Program-made: the position numbers and the translations under genes | From: Azorhizobium caulinodans ORS 571 | GTDB taxonomy: Bacteria; Pseudomonadota; Alphaproteobacteria; Rhizobiales; Xanthobacteraceae | Assembly (NCBI RefSeq): GCF_000010525.1 | Contig: NC_009937.1 | Span: forward strand, 3,973,501-4,037,500 | Direction: 5' to 3' | DNA length: 64,000 nt | In this document: positions 1 to 8,460 of the stretch, piece after piece | Position numbering within the stretch: the first letter of the stretch is position 1 | Layout of the letters: each line of letters begins with the position of its first letter | Notes under the pieces: model-generated | The model's database searches: none | What the model was told of the DNA's origin: nothing | The model's input: the letters and a program-made list of their open reading frames with translations, nothing else

Positions 1-865
1 AGAGGCCCCAGATGTGGAGGTCATGCACCTCCGTGACGCCGGGCAGACCCGCCAGATAGGTCTCCACCGCCGCCCGGTCCACATGGCGCGGCACCGCGTC
101 CAGCACCAGATCGACGCTGTCCCGGAACAGGCTCCAGGTGCCGGCGATGATGGCGACGGCGATCACGAGGCTCACCGCCGGATCGAGCCAGAGCCAGCCG
201 GTCACAGCGATCACCCCTGCGGCGATCACCACGCCCAGCGAGATGGCCGCGTCCGCGATGAGGTGGACGAAGGCGCCGCGCACGTTCAGATCGCCCTTGC
301 GCCCGGCCATGAAGAGCAGCGCGGTGCCGAAGTTCACGCCGATGCCGATGAGCGCCACCACCATGACCACGCCGGTCTGGACCGGCTCGGGATCGGACAG
401 GCGGCTCACCGCCTCCACCACGATGCCGCCGGTGCCGAGCAGCAGGATGATGGCATTGGTCAGGGCGGCGAGGATGGACGTGCGGCCATAGCCGAAGGTG
501 CGGCGCTCCGTCGGCACGCGCTGCGCCGCCCAGGCGGCGGCCCAGGCGAGCAGCAGGCCGAGCACGTCGGAGAGATTGTGGCCGGCATCGGCCAGCAGCG
601 AGAGCGAGCCCGACCAGTAACCGAACAGCGCCTCCACCACCACGAAGGCGAAATTGGCCGACGCGCCGATGGCGAAGGCCCGCAGGGAACTGGGCACCGC
701 ATGGCTGTGGCCCGCATGACTGCCGTGGGAGTGGCCGCCATGCCCCTCGGCAGCGTGCGCGTGGCCCGCATGCCCCCCTTCACCATGGTCGTGCCCAGCG
801 TGATTATGGCCGGCGTGCCGCGTCGTCTCGGCCGCATCGTGCGAATGATCGTGCTCGCTGCCCAT
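1..865 (-). CDS. CDF-family heavy-metal (Zn/Co/Cd) efflux transporter, C-terminus cut by window edge
   Basis: Inner-membrane cation diffusion facilitator that exchanges protons for divalent metal and exports Zn, Co or Cd. The visible 288 codons begin with a tail of about 50 residues very rich in His and Gly (HDHSHD, HGGHSHGSHAGHSH), typical of a metal-buffering N-terminus. About six membrane helices follow. The transport-site motifs are seen as LADAGHNLSD in TM2 and HLIADA in TM5. The cytoplasmic C-terminal domain (VTEVHDLHIWGL) runs off the left edge, so the stop is outside the window. The ATG at 865 follows a GGAGAG Shine-Dalgarno. The family is certain; the substrate is inferred from CzcD/ZitB-type homologues. 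Confidence 0.93.
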   Translation of the reverse strand, partial: MGSEHDHSHDAAETTRHAGHNHAGHDHGEGGHAGHAHAAEGHGGHSHGSHAGHSHAVPSSLRAFAIGASANFAFVVVEALFGYWSGSLSLLADAGHNLSDVLGLLLAWAAAWAAQRVPTERRTFGYGRTSILAALTNAIILLLGTGGIVVEAVSRLSDPEPVQTGVVMVVALIGIGVNFGTALLFMAGRKGDLNVRGAFVHLIADAAISLGVVIAAGVIAVTGWLWLDPAVSLVIAVAIIAGTWSLFRDSVDLVLDAVPRHVDRAAVETYLAGLPGVTEVHDLHIWGL

Positions 866-1021
866 GGCTCTCTCCCGCCCTCACGCCTTTACCGCGCCGA
901 TGAGGCCCGGCGTCAAGGCCGAGCGATCGGGGAATGTTCCCCGCCGAGGCACCGGCCCCGTCGCGGCTGCGCGGTACGTGCTCTAGGGCGCCTCCCATGG
1001 CAGGGGCATGACACGGCAGGC

Positions 1022-1798
1022 TCAGCCGAGGAAATCCAGCACCGTCTTCGCAAACGCCTCGGGCTGCTCGAGGCAGGAGAGATGCCCGCCCGGCAGGCGC
1101 GCCAGTTGCGCGCCGGGAATGCCCTGCGCCACCGCCTCGCCCCACTCGGGCGGTGTGGAGCGGTCCTCGTCCGAGACGATAACCAGCGTCGGCGTCGTGA
1201 CCTTGTGCAAGGCGGCGCGGAAATCCATGTCGCGCATCGCGCAGCTCGTGGCCGCATAGCCCACCGCCGGCGTGGCGGCGATCATCTCGCGCACCCGCGC
1301 CACCGTGTCGGGCATGCGGGCCTTCACGCCGGACGAGAACCAGCTGTCGATCACCGCGTCGGCGATATGGTCCGTGCCTGTGCGGCGCACGGCCTTGATG
1401 CGCGCCTCCCAGATGCGCGGCGGGCCGGCATAGGCCGTGGTGTTGGAGAGGACGATGCGCTTCAGCCGCTTGGGCGCATGGATGGCGAGCCACTGCCCCA
1501 CCATTCCGCCCAGCGACAGGCCGCAGAAGTGCACGGGGCCGAGCTTCAGCCCCTCCACCAGATTGATGAAATCGCGCCCGAGATCGCCCATGCCGTGCAC
1601 GGCGTCCGGCGCGGTGCTCTCGCCATGGCCGCGCAGGTCGTAGCGCACGACGCGGAAGCGGGAGGCGAGCAGCGGCGTCACGGCATCGAACAGTTCGAGC
1701 GTCGTGCCGAGCGAATGGGCCAGCACCAGCGGCGGCGCGCCCTCCGGACCCTGGACGTCGAAGCGGAAATGTTCACCGGCGATTTCGAGGACAGACAC
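1022..1798 (-). CDS. Alpha/beta hydrolase, 3-oxoadipate enol-lactonase-like
   Basis: Predicted cytoplasmic alpha/beta hydrolase of 258 residues resembling PcaD, which opens 3-oxoadipate enol-lactone in the beta-ketoadipate pathway. The oxyanion region (LAHSLGTT), nucleophile elbow GLSLGGMVG (Ser95), acid SDEDRSTPP and terminal His in PGGHLSC are in the expected order. The GTG at 1798 is chosen because the conserved VSVLEIAGEHF strand begins there and an AAGG lies upstream; a longer frame reaches 1891 but adds unconserved residues. No other pca gene is adjacent, so the exact substrate is uncertain and another lactone or ester is possible. Confidence 0.8.
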   Translation of the reverse strand: MSVLEIAGEHFRFDVQGPEGAPPLVLAHSLGTTLELFDAVTPLLASRFRVVRYDLRGHGESTAPDAVHGMGDLGRDFINLVEGLKLGPVHFCGLSLGGMVGQWLAIHAPKRLKRIVLSNTTAYAGPPRIWEARIKAVRRTGTDHIADAVIDSWFSSGVKARMPDTVARVREMIAATPAVGYAATSCAMRDMDFRAALHKVTTPTLVIVSDEDRSTPPEWGEAVAQGIPGAQLARLPGGHLSCLEQPEAFAKTVLDFLG

Positions 1799-1904
1799 GG
1801 CACGGGCCTTGTGCGGATATTGTATGCCAGACCGATGTATCGCCTTGTCCGGGCGGAGGAAAGCGCTTTCCGCGGAGGCGCACGGGCGCATGCGTCCCGC
1901 TATG

Positions 1905-1931
1905 AAAAGGGCCCCGCCGCAGCGGAGCCCG
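1905..1931 (-). terminator. Rho-independent terminator after the DUF3126 gene
   Basis: On the minus strand a 9-bp GC-rich stem (GGGCTCCGC with GCGGGGCCC, one G-T pair) with a four-base loop is followed by TTTT. It lies just past the stop of the gene at 1939-2151. Confidence 0.7.
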
Positions 1932-1938
1932 GAACGCC

Positions 1939-2151
1939 TCAGTCTTCGAGATCGGTATCCAGAATGGCCATCTGGAAATTGTAGGAGAGATCACCGTCTT
2001 CCTCGTCCTTGAAGAGGACGCCGATGAACTCATCACCGAGATAGACCTCCGCCGAGTCCTTCTTCTTGGGACGGGCCGTGACCTTGATCTGCGGATTGCC
2101 GAACAGCGTGCGGAGATAGCGCTGGACGCGTTCGAGCTCGGTTTTATCCAA
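1939..2151 (-). CDS. DUF3126 family protein
   Basis: Small 70-residue protein matching DUF3126, a family found mainly in alphaproteobacteria and without known function. It reads as one compact domain: a helical start (ELERVQRYLRTLFGNP), beta strands (IKVTARPKKKDSAEVYLG) and the conserved EFIGVLFKDEEDGDLSYNFQ segment ending in DTDLED. There is no signal peptide or membrane helix. It follows cysE by about 95 bases on the same strand, an order I recall as common in Rhizobiales, and is closed by a terminator, so it is probably co-transcribed with cysE. Confidence 0.88.
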   Translation of the reverse strand: MDKTELERVQRYLRTLFGNPQIKVTARPKKKDSAEVYLGDEFIGVLFKDEEDGDLSYNFQMAILDTDLED

Positions 2152-2246
2152 TGGTCATCCTCCAAATGTCACGGCACGCGCTCCAGCGCCCGTGGGGTCT
2201 GCGGCCGCGCGGGGCGGCGGATCGGCGAACGGACGAACGCGAGGGT

Positions 2247-3101
2247 TCAGATGTCCGCGCCGGCGTAAATCTCGACATCGAACATCTGGTCCATGGCACG
2301 GCTCGGCTCGGCGCAGCCGGCGCTGCCCACCACCTTGGCCGGCACGCCCGCAACGGTGGTCGCCGGCGGCACCGGATGCAGAACGACGGAGCCGGCGGCG
2401 ATGCGGGCGCAATGGCCCACCTCGATATTGCCGAGCACCTTGGCGCCGGCGCCGATGAGCACGCCGCGCCGGATCTTGGGATGGCGATCGCCCCGCTCCT
2501 TGCCGGTGCCGCCCAGCGTCACGCCCTGAAGGATGGAGACGTCATCCTCGATGACGGCGGTGGCGCCCACCACCAGCCCGGTGGCGTGGTCGAGGAAGAT
2601 GCCCCGGCCCATGGGCACGGCGGGATGGATGTCCACCTGCAGCACGGCGGAGACACGGCTCTGGAGATAGAGCGCGGCGTCGCGCTGGCCGTTCTCCCAC
2701 AGCCAGTGGGCGAGGCGGTGGGTCTGGAGGGCGTGGAAGCCCTTGAAATAGAGCACCGGCTCCAGCACCCGCGTGGTGGCCGGGTCGCGGTCCACCACCG
2801 CCATGATGTCGGCGCGCAAGGCCTGCGAGAGGGACGGGTCCGCCGCCACCGCCTCGCGGTAGGCGCCGCGGATGGCATAGCCGGGCAGGTCCGGGTGATC
2901 GAGCCGGGCGGCGATGCGCTCGGCGATCACGCCTTCCAGCGTCTCATGGCTCACGATGGCACCCTTGAGGAAGCCCGCCAGCATGGGCTCGCGCGCGGCC
3001 GCTTCCTCTGCCTCACGACAGAGGCGTGCCCACACCGGGTCCACGAGTTCGGGACGCCGGTCGTTCGCGGGCTTGGTCGCCTGGAAACCATGCTGCAGCA
3101 T
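2247..3101 (-). CDS. cysE: Serine O-acetyltransferase
   Basis: Cytoplasmic enzyme that acetylates L-serine with acetyl-CoA to O-acetylserine, the first committed step of cysteine synthesis. The 284-residue protein has the helical N-terminal SATase domain (about 15-150) and then a left-handed beta-helix of hexapeptide repeats: DIHPAVPMGRGIFLDHATG, the catalytic His segment, GVTLGGTGKERGDRHPKI, and GAKVLGNIEVG. The tail ends in DI; a C-terminal Ile is what CysK docks onto in the cysteine synthase complex. The ATG at 3101 is preceded by a strong AGGGAGG at good spacing; an upstream in-frame start at 3140 is not supported. Confidence 0.96.
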   Translation of the reverse strand: MLQHGFQATKPANDRRPELVDPVWARLCREAEEAAAREPMLAGFLKGAIVSHETLEGVIAERIAARLDHPDLPGYAIRGAYREAVAADPSLSQALRADIMAVVDRDPATTRVLEPVLYFKGFHALQTHRLAHWLWENGQRDAALYLQSRVSAVLQVDIHPAVPMGRGIFLDHATGLVVGATAVIEDDVSILQGVTLGGTGKERGDRHPKIRRGVLIGAGAKVLGNIEVGHCARIAAGSVVLHPVPPATTVAGVPAKVVGSAGCAEPSRAMDQMFDVEIYAGADI

Positions 3102-3182
3102 CGCTGCCTCCCTGAAGGTCAGTGACCTTCCTTCTAGCACACAGATGGGCGTCGGGTCAGGCCACCCTGACCGGAGCGGCGA

Positions 3183-3935
3183 TCAGGCCGGCTCGGCGAA
3201 GAAATCGAGCACGCCCTGCTTGAACACCTTGTCGCCCACGGCCGGATTGTGGTCGCGGTTGGGAATGTCGAGCGCCCGGCCGTTCGGCAGCAGCGCCGCC
3301 AACGCATGGGCATCGCCCGCGATGAGGTCGCGGGTGCCCACCGCCACCAGAACGGGATGACGGATGGACGCCACCTCCGCCCGGTCGAGGCTCTGGCGCG
3401 ATCCACGGATACAGGCGGCGAGCGCCTTGCGGTCTGCCTTGTTGCTGTCGGCGAAGGCGCGGAACATGCGACCCATGGGGTCGGTCACGTCTTCCAGCGA
3501 TGGCGCCTCGAGCGCTTCCGCGATGGATTGCGGCAGCCCCACCCCGTCCACGAGATGGATGCCGAGCCCGCCGAGCACCGCCTTGCGCACCACGTCCGGG
3601 TGGCTGAGCGTGAGCTGCGCCGTGACGCGCGCGCCCATGGAGTAGCCGATCACATCCGCCTGAGGAATGCCGAGCGTCTTCAGGAGATTGGCGGCATCCT
3701 CCGCCATCAGGCGGGTGTGGTACTGGGCCGGGTCATAGAGCTTCTGCGAGGCGCCGTGGCCGCGATGATCGAAGGCGATCACGCGCCGGCCGGCGTCCGT
3801 CAGCGTCTTCACCCAGCCCGGAAAGACCCAGTTGATTTCCTTGGTGGAGGCAAAGCCGTGGATGAGCAGGACGGGCGCCCCCTCCCCCTCGTCCAGATAG
3901 GCGAGTTCCAGGCCGTCGGACAGAAAGCTGGGCAT
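3183..3935 (-). CDS. Alpha/beta fold hydrolase
   Basis: A 250-residue single-domain alpha/beta hydrolase, probably cytoplasmic. Visible elements are the oxyanion motif LLIHGFAST, a conserved FDHRGHGAS turn, nucleophile elbow GYSMGARVT, acid VGTRDLIAG and catalytic His in IPNRDHNPAV. The ATG at 3935 follows GAGGGAAC, so the longer open frame to 4142 is not used. It lies directly upstream of cysE on the same strand with an 81-base gap. The substrate cannot be told from sequence. Confidence 0.85.
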   Translation of the reverse strand: MPSFLSDGLELAYLDEGEGAPVLLIHGFASTKEINWVFPGWVKTLTDAGRRVIAFDHRGHGASQKLYDPAQYHTRLMAEDAANLLKTLGIPQADVIGYSMGARVTAQLTLSHPDVVRKAVLGGLGIHLVDGVGLPQSIAEALEAPSLEDVTDPMGRMFRAFADSNKADRKALAACIRGSRQSLDRAEVASIRHPVLVAVGTRDLIAGDAHALAALLPNGRALDIPNRDHNPAVGDKVFKQGVLDFFAEPA

Positions 3936-3973
3936 GGGTTCCCTCGGGCAGGCTGGCGAAGCGAGGGCGGAAC

Positions 3974-5083
3974 CTAGTGCGACAGGCCGCCGGAGGGAAG
4001 CGCCGCCGCAGACATGCGGCCATGCGCTGTGGACGGACCGCGCCTGCGCCTGCGCCACAGGGGCCGAAGCAGCGATACCACGAGGGCGTTGAAGGTGGAG
4101 ATCGCGCCCACGAGCCAGACCAGCGCCAAGAGGCCCCACCACACCAGCCCCAGCACCGCCCCCGTCACCGCGAAGGCGCCCCGGCCGAAGCTCTTGAGCA
4201 GCGCCAGCGTCTGCGGCCCCTTGGCTTCCGCCACACGAGCAACGCGGGAGAGGTCGGCGGTGCCATCGGCGACCTTCAGGCTCTCCATGGTGGCGCGGGT
4301 GCCGGCCTTGGCCTCGATGGTGCCGGCGTCGGACAGCACGCGGCCGAGGTCGCGAAGCCGCTCTGTACGCACCACGCTTTTCAGCGCCGTGGCGTCGAGC
4401 GCCGCCACGCGTTCGGGCACCCGTCGCAAGGCGGCGAAGTCCACGCTCTCGCGCACCGAACGGACGAGGCCCGCGCCAAGACCTGCCGAGAGCCGCCCGG
4501 CGCGCTTCGCCCCCTTTACCAGCGACACACCCGCCCGCACCGGCGCAGGCGCCCCGCCCAGCGCATAGGTTCCGGCCGTAACCGCAAGGCCGACGGTGGA
4601 GAGGCCAAGGATCAGCTCATCGGCCTCCTCGCCCCGCGCCAGCTTCCAGCCCTCGCGGGTGGCGTCGCGAATGTCGCCCCAGACCATGAAGTCGCCCACC
4701 GCCGCCCCGGCAAAGCCGGGCAGGTCCTCCGGCGTGCCGGTGAGAAGGCCGGCGCCGAAGCTGCGCATCTGCTGCCAGGTGGAATGGGCATCAGCCTCCG
4801 CCGCCGTGACGCGCGCGCGCAATTCGGCCGGCAGCGCCAGGCCTCGCGCGTCCCCGAGGGCGACATAGGATGCGGCGAGGTCGGCATCCGGGGTCGCCAG
4901 CGCCGCCTCGATTTCGCGCCGGATGTCCTCGGCCGAGAGGCGCTCGGCAGCAAGGTCGGCCATGCGCGCCGGATCATCCCGCGCCATCACGAGGCGCACG
5001 CCGCTCTTCGCCGCCGGCAGCATCACCGGCAGCGCGCCGGCAAAGGCACCCAGCAGGCCCAGAAGAGCAAGGACACGGATCAT
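3974..5083 (-). CDS. Conserved alphaproteobacterial membrane protein of unknown function
   Basis: I recognise this as a conserved hypothetical of alphaproteobacteria but know no function. The 369 residues start with a signal-anchor-like helix (MIRVLALLGLLGAF), followed by a helical soluble part that includes EEADELILGLSTVGLAV and a Gly/Ala-rich hydrophobic stretch. A second strong hydrophobic segment (AVTGAVLGLVWWGLLALVWLVG) sits near the C-terminus, and the tail is Arg-rich (LWRRRRRG). It is therefore probably inserted in the inner membrane at both ends. The ATG at 5083 is preferred over a TTG at 5119 because the hydrophobic start follows it and GGGGAAAG lies upstream. Confidence 0.7.
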   Translation of the reverse strand: MIRVLALLGLLGAFAGALPVMLPAAKSGVRLVMARDDPARMADLAAERLSAEDIRREIEAALATPDADLAASYVALGDARGLALPAELRARVTAAEADAHSTWQQMRSFGAGLLTGTPEDLPGFAGAAVGDFMVWGDIRDATREGWKLARGEEADELILGLSTVGLAVTAGTYALGGAPAPVRAGVSLVKGAKRAGRLSAGLGAGLVRSVRESVDFAALRRVPERVAALDATALKSVVRTERLRDLGRVLSDAGTIEAKAGTRATMESLKVADGTADLSRVARVAEAKGPQTLALLKSFGRGAFAVTGAVLGLVWWGLLALVWLVGAISTFNALVVSLLRPLWRRRRRGPSTAHGRMSAAALPSGGLSH

Positions 5084-5187
5084 GATGCGGCGGCTTTCCC
5101 CTTTCGCCTGAAACGGCAACGGCAGGCATCATCCTGCCGTTCCATTGCGGCAAAGGCGCGGAGGCCGCCGCAGGGGCCGGGCCGGCT

Positions 5188-5937
5188 TTAGTGTCCGGCC
5201 CCGCCCCGCCGGGCCTTGGCCCGCCGGGAGAGCATGTTGAGGCCCTCCACGGCGGTGGAGAAGGCCATGGCGGCATAGATGTAGCCCTTCGGCACATGCG
5301 CGCCGAAGCCTTCGGCGATCAGCGTCATGCCGATCATGATGAGGAAGGCCAGCGCCAGCATCACCACGGTGGGGTTGGCATCGATGAAGCGGCCCAGCGG
5401 GTCGGCTGCCAGTAGCATGGTCAGCACGGCCACGATGACCGCGATCACCATGATGGGGATGTGCTCCGTCATGCCGACGGCAGTGATGATGCTGTCGATG
5501 GAGAACACGAGATCCAGGATCAGGATCTGCACGATGGCGGCGGAGAAGGTGATGGCCGCCTTGCCGGTCTCGAACACGCCCTCCCCCGGATTGGGGTCGA
5601 CGTGGTGATGGATTTCCTTTGTGGCCTTCCAGACGAGGAACAGGCCGCCGGCGATGAGGATGAGATCGCGCCAGGAGAAGGACTGCCCGAACACGGAGAA
5701 GACCGGTGTCGTCAGCTTCACGATGATCGCCACCGTGCTCAGGAGGCCGAGGCGCAGCACGAGCGCCAGGCCGATGCCGATGCGCCGGCCGCGGGAGCGC
5801 TGATGTTCGGGCAGCTTGTTGGTGAGGATGGAGATGAAGACGAGATTGTCGATGCCCAGCACCACTTCCATGGCGACGAGGGTCACGAGGGCGATCCAGG
5901 CCGCAGGATCGGAGGCCAGTTGAACCAGATAGTCCAT
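5188..5937 (-). CDS. TerC family integral membrane protein
   Basis: Inner-membrane protein of 249 residues with seven or more helices. It carries the two TerC-type acidic signatures: [14 protein letters not shown] near residue 25 and [15 protein letters not shown] near 145. TerC/Alx/YoaE proteins are linked to metal, especially Mn2+, export and to tellurite resistance, and some act with exoenzyme metalation. The N-terminus ([14 protein letters not shown]) is typical of the YoaE/YgdQ-like subgroup. No yybP-ykoY Mn riboswitch, which often precedes such genes, could be recognised upstream. Confidence 0.92.
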   Translation of the reverse strand: MDYLVQLASDPAAWIALVTLVAMEVVLGIDNLVFISILTNKLPEHQRSRGRRIGIGLALVLRLGLLSTVAIIVKLTTPVFSVFGQSFSWRDLILIAGGLFLVWKATKEIHHHVDPNPGEGVFETGKAAITFSAAIVQILILDLVFSIDSIITAVGMTEHIPIMVIAVIVAVLTMLLAADPLGRFIDANPTVVMLALAFLIMIGMTLIAEGFGAHVPKGYIYAAMAFSTAVEGLNMLSRRAKARRGGAGH

Positions 5938-6091
5938 CGGTCTCTCTTGGAAAGCGGGTCAGCCTCGGACGGACCGGGCGGAGCCGTGGGGTGGGATCAG
6001 GGCAGGCGCAAAGGGGCTGTCCGCGCCGGCACGGGGGAGCGGCCGGATCAGGCTAGCATCGGGCATGAAGGCTGGAAAAGGCGCGGCAGAC

Positions 6092-6126
6092 GAAAACGGC
6101 CGCCCGCGCGGGGCGGACGGCCGTTC
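6092..6126 (-). terminator. Probable terminator after the Tim44-domain gene
   Basis: Read on the minus strand, a GC-rich imperfect stem (CCGCCC with GGGCGG, extended by flanking ACGG and CCGT) ends in TTTTC, just 18 bases past the stop at 6144. Confidence 0.55.
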
Positions 6127-6143
6127 GGATGGGCGGATGCGCC

Positions 6144-7145
6144 TCACTGGATCGCGGAGAGCTTCCAGGGCTGGCCGCGCAAGCGGATGAAGGTCCACAC
6201 CTCGGTGCTCTGGCTGGGCGCATCGGTGGAACCGGCGGCCAGCGCACCGGTGGTGCGGTCGCGCATGGTGTCTCGCGCCTCATAGCGGAGCGCGACGGTG
6301 GCATATTCGAACTGGCCTTCGCGCCAGGCTTCCGACAAGTCGCCCTGGAGGAGCTTCACGTCGTTCACCTGGTTGCGGACGCCACGCTCGGCATTCGCGC
6401 GCAGCTCCTCCTCGAAATAGCCGAGGATTTCCGGCGTTACGAGCTCGGCGAGCTTGTTGCGATCCTCACGGCTGTAGGCCGCCTGGATGTCCGAGAGGAG
6501 CTTCTCGAAGGCATCGAAATCGGCGCCCTTGAGACCCAGTTCGTCCTTCGGGCCGGACGGCGCCGCCTGGGGCTGAGGCTGGGGCTGAGTCTGGCCGCCG
6601 CCCAGGCCGCCAAGACCCGCGCCGAGGCCGCCCAGACCGCCGAGCGGCCCGGTCGGGCCACGGCCCGAGGCGCTGGCGCCATTGTCCCGCGCCATGCCGT
6701 AGCCGGCGCCGGCCGGAGCCGGCTGACGACGGTTGGCGAAGAAGCGCAGGGCCAGCATGACCACGCCGGCGATGAGGGCCACCTGCAGCAAGAGGCCGAG
6801 GAAGCCCGACAGGCCGCCGAGGCCGCCGCCGAACAGCATGCCCACGAGGCCGCCGATCAGCAGGCCGCGCATGAGCGCGCCGCCAAATCCGTTGCCGAAC
6901 AGACCGCCGGTGCGGGCGGGCGTCGCCATCGGCGCGCTCTGGTTATAGGGGGTCGCCGAGCGCTGGATCGGCTGTGAAGCGGAGGGGGCGGTGTTGGTCG
7001 CGGCGGGCGCCTGATAGGTGCGCGAGCCGCGGCTGCCCATGCTCCCGCCCTGCCGCGCATCGGCGTGATCCACCATCGGCAGGGTCACGGCGAGGCCCAG
7101 CGCCAGAACCGCCGCGAACCGTGTCAGACCCTTGAAAACGCTCAT
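6144..7145 (-). CDS. Tim44-like domain protein (TimA type)
   Basis: Membrane-associated protein of 333 residues. It has an N-terminal signal or anchor helix (VFKGLTRFAAVLALGLAVTL), a Ser/Pro/Thr-rich linker, one or two hydrophobic segments (LLIGGLVGMLFGGGLGG; LLLQVALIAGVVMLALRFF) and a Gly-Leu repeat stretch (GGLGGLGAGLGGLGGG) before a C-terminal Tim44 domain (about 205-333; LSDIQAAYSREDRNKLAELV). Bacterial homologues are related to the mitochondrial import component Tim44 and are proposed to act in membrane-protein or stress functions; the exact role here is unknown. ATG 7145 is chosen over 7151 because AGAGG is six bases before it. Confidence 0.88.
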   Translation of the reverse strand: MSVFKGLTRFAAVLALGLAVTLPMVDHADARQGGSMGSRGSRTYQAPAATNTAPSASQPIQRSATPYNQSAPMATPARTGGLFGNGFGGALMRGLLIGGLVGMLFGGGLGGLSGFLGLLLQVALIAGVVMLALRFFANRRQPAPAGAGYGMARDNGASASGRGPTGPLGGLGGLGAGLGGLGGGQTQPQPQPQAAPSGPKDELGLKGADFDAFEKLLSDIQAAYSREDRNKLAELVTPEILGYFEEELRANAERGVRNQVNDVKLLQGDLSEAWREGQFEYATVALRYEARDTMRDRTTGALAAGSTDAPSQSTEVWTFIRLRGQPWKLSAIQ

Positions 7146-7298
7146 CGTCATCCTCTATGGCGCGCCCGACGCGCGCAAGCCTGCCGCTAGGGCAAGTGAG
7201 GCTCATATAAGAAGACCGAGCTGCGTTTGTCAGGGGGTTGAGACGCTTTTTCCGATCACGGCGGCGTCAGCGGGGCGACCGTCGCCGCCCCGCGCCGG

Positions 7299-8240
7299 TC
7301 AGTAGCCGCGGGAGGGATCGACGCGGTTCAGCACCGGCTGGCCCGCGCGGATGCGGCGGATGTTCTCCGCGATCTGCGCCGCCGCCGACCTCGGCAGGGC
7401 AATGGAGGCGAGGTGCGGCGTGATGAGCACGTTGTCCATGCCCCAGAGCGGGCTCGCCTCCGGCAGCGGCTCCTCCTCGAACACGTCGAGGGAGGCTTCC
7501 GAGATATGGCCGGACTGGAGCGCCGCCACCAGCGCCGGCTCGTCCACGATGGGGCCGCGGGCGACATTGATGAATTTCGCCCCCTTCGGCAGCATCGCGA
7601 GACGCTCGGCATTGACGATGTGCCGGGTCTCCGGAGTGAGGGGCAGCATCACCACGAGGATATCGGTCTGCGCGAGAAACTGCGGCAGAGCCTCGAGGCC
7701 GTGGTGGCATTCGATGCCGGGCAGTGCCTTGGGCGTGCGGGACCAGCCCTTCACCGGATAGCCGAAACGGGCGATTTCGTGCGCGGCGGTGGCACCCAGT
7801 TCGCCAAGGCCCATCACACCCACGCGGATGCGGTCCGGCGTGGTGGGATGGATGTAGCGCCAGCGGCCTTCCTTCTGGATGCGCTCGAAGGCCACGATGT
7901 CACGGGCATGGCGCAGCACGCACATGAGCACGAAGCCGGCCATCATCTTCGACATTTCGGGGTCGGACAGGCGGGTGATCGGCACGTCCGGCAGGTCGGT
8001 ACGCGAGACGAGTGCATCGACGCCGGCCCCGAGGTTCACCACCAGCTTCAGGTTCGTGAAGGGCTTGAAAAAGTCCTGCGGCGGCTTCCACACCACCGCG
8101 TAGTGCACATCCTCCGCCGGACACGGCGCGCCCTCGCGGGTGGCGATGTGCATGTCGAGGCCCGGGAGATGCTCGCCGATGGCCGCCAGCCAATCGGCGG
8201 CCACGTCGGCGGGACTGTAGAAAACAAGAGACTCACGCAA
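7299..8240 (-). CDS. ghrA: Glyoxylate/hydroxypyruvate reductase A-type D-2-hydroxyacid dehydrogenase
   Basis: Cytoplasmic NAD(P)H-dependent reductase of 313 residues, predicted to convert glyoxylate to glycolate or hydroxypyruvate to glycerate. The Rossmann motif reads VGVMGLGELG. The catalytic Arg lies in NVARGPIVDE, the Glu in DVFEEEPLP and the His in ITPHLAS, all in the usual order. The start is a TTG at 8240: an in-frame TGA lies three codons upstream, AGAGGG sits nine bases before the TTG, and the conserved N-terminus (LVFYSPADVA) begins right after it. It is physically separate from the gcl-hyi-glxR genes at 30828-34600 but chemically linked to them. Confidence 0.88.
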   Translation of the reverse strand: MRESLVFYSPADVAADWLAAIGEHLPGLDMHIATREGAPCPAEDVHYAVVWKPPQDFFKPFTNLKLVVNLGAGVDALVSRTDLPDVPITRLSDPEMSKMMAGFVLMCVLRHARDIVAFERIQKEGRWRYIHPTTPDRIRVGVMGLGELGATAAHEIARFGYPVKGWSRTPKALPGIECHHGLEALPQFLAQTDILVVMLPLTPETRHIVNAERLAMLPKGAKFINVARGPIVDEPALVAALQSGHISEASLDVFEEEPLPEASPLWGMDNVLITPHLASIALPRSAAAQIAENIRRIRAGQPVLNRVDPSRGY

Positions 8241-8460
8241 CGCCGTTCACCCTCTGATCCGTTCTTCCGCCGCTTCCTGCGCCGGTGATGGTCCGTTCAT
8301 AGCCGAGCGCCCCCCGCGCCGCCACGATTCGGCGCCCACATTGCCGCAGGCCGCCCTCCGCCCGCGCCAGACAAGCCTCAAGCAAGTGACAGGGCCGACA
8401 AGTGCCCACTGGAACCATCCGGGCGGAACGGCCCGGCGCGCCGTGAGCATGGAGGGGAAC

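Noticed and set aside
5938-6091. A possible yybP-ykoY manganese riboswitch upstream of the TerC-family gene.
   Set aside because: The conserved core sequences of that riboswitch could not be found; only GC-rich unstructured sequence is seen.
7240-7298. A GC-rich inverted repeat after the ghrA stop.
   Set aside because: The stem is weak and no T-run follows on the minus strand, so it is not called as a terminator.
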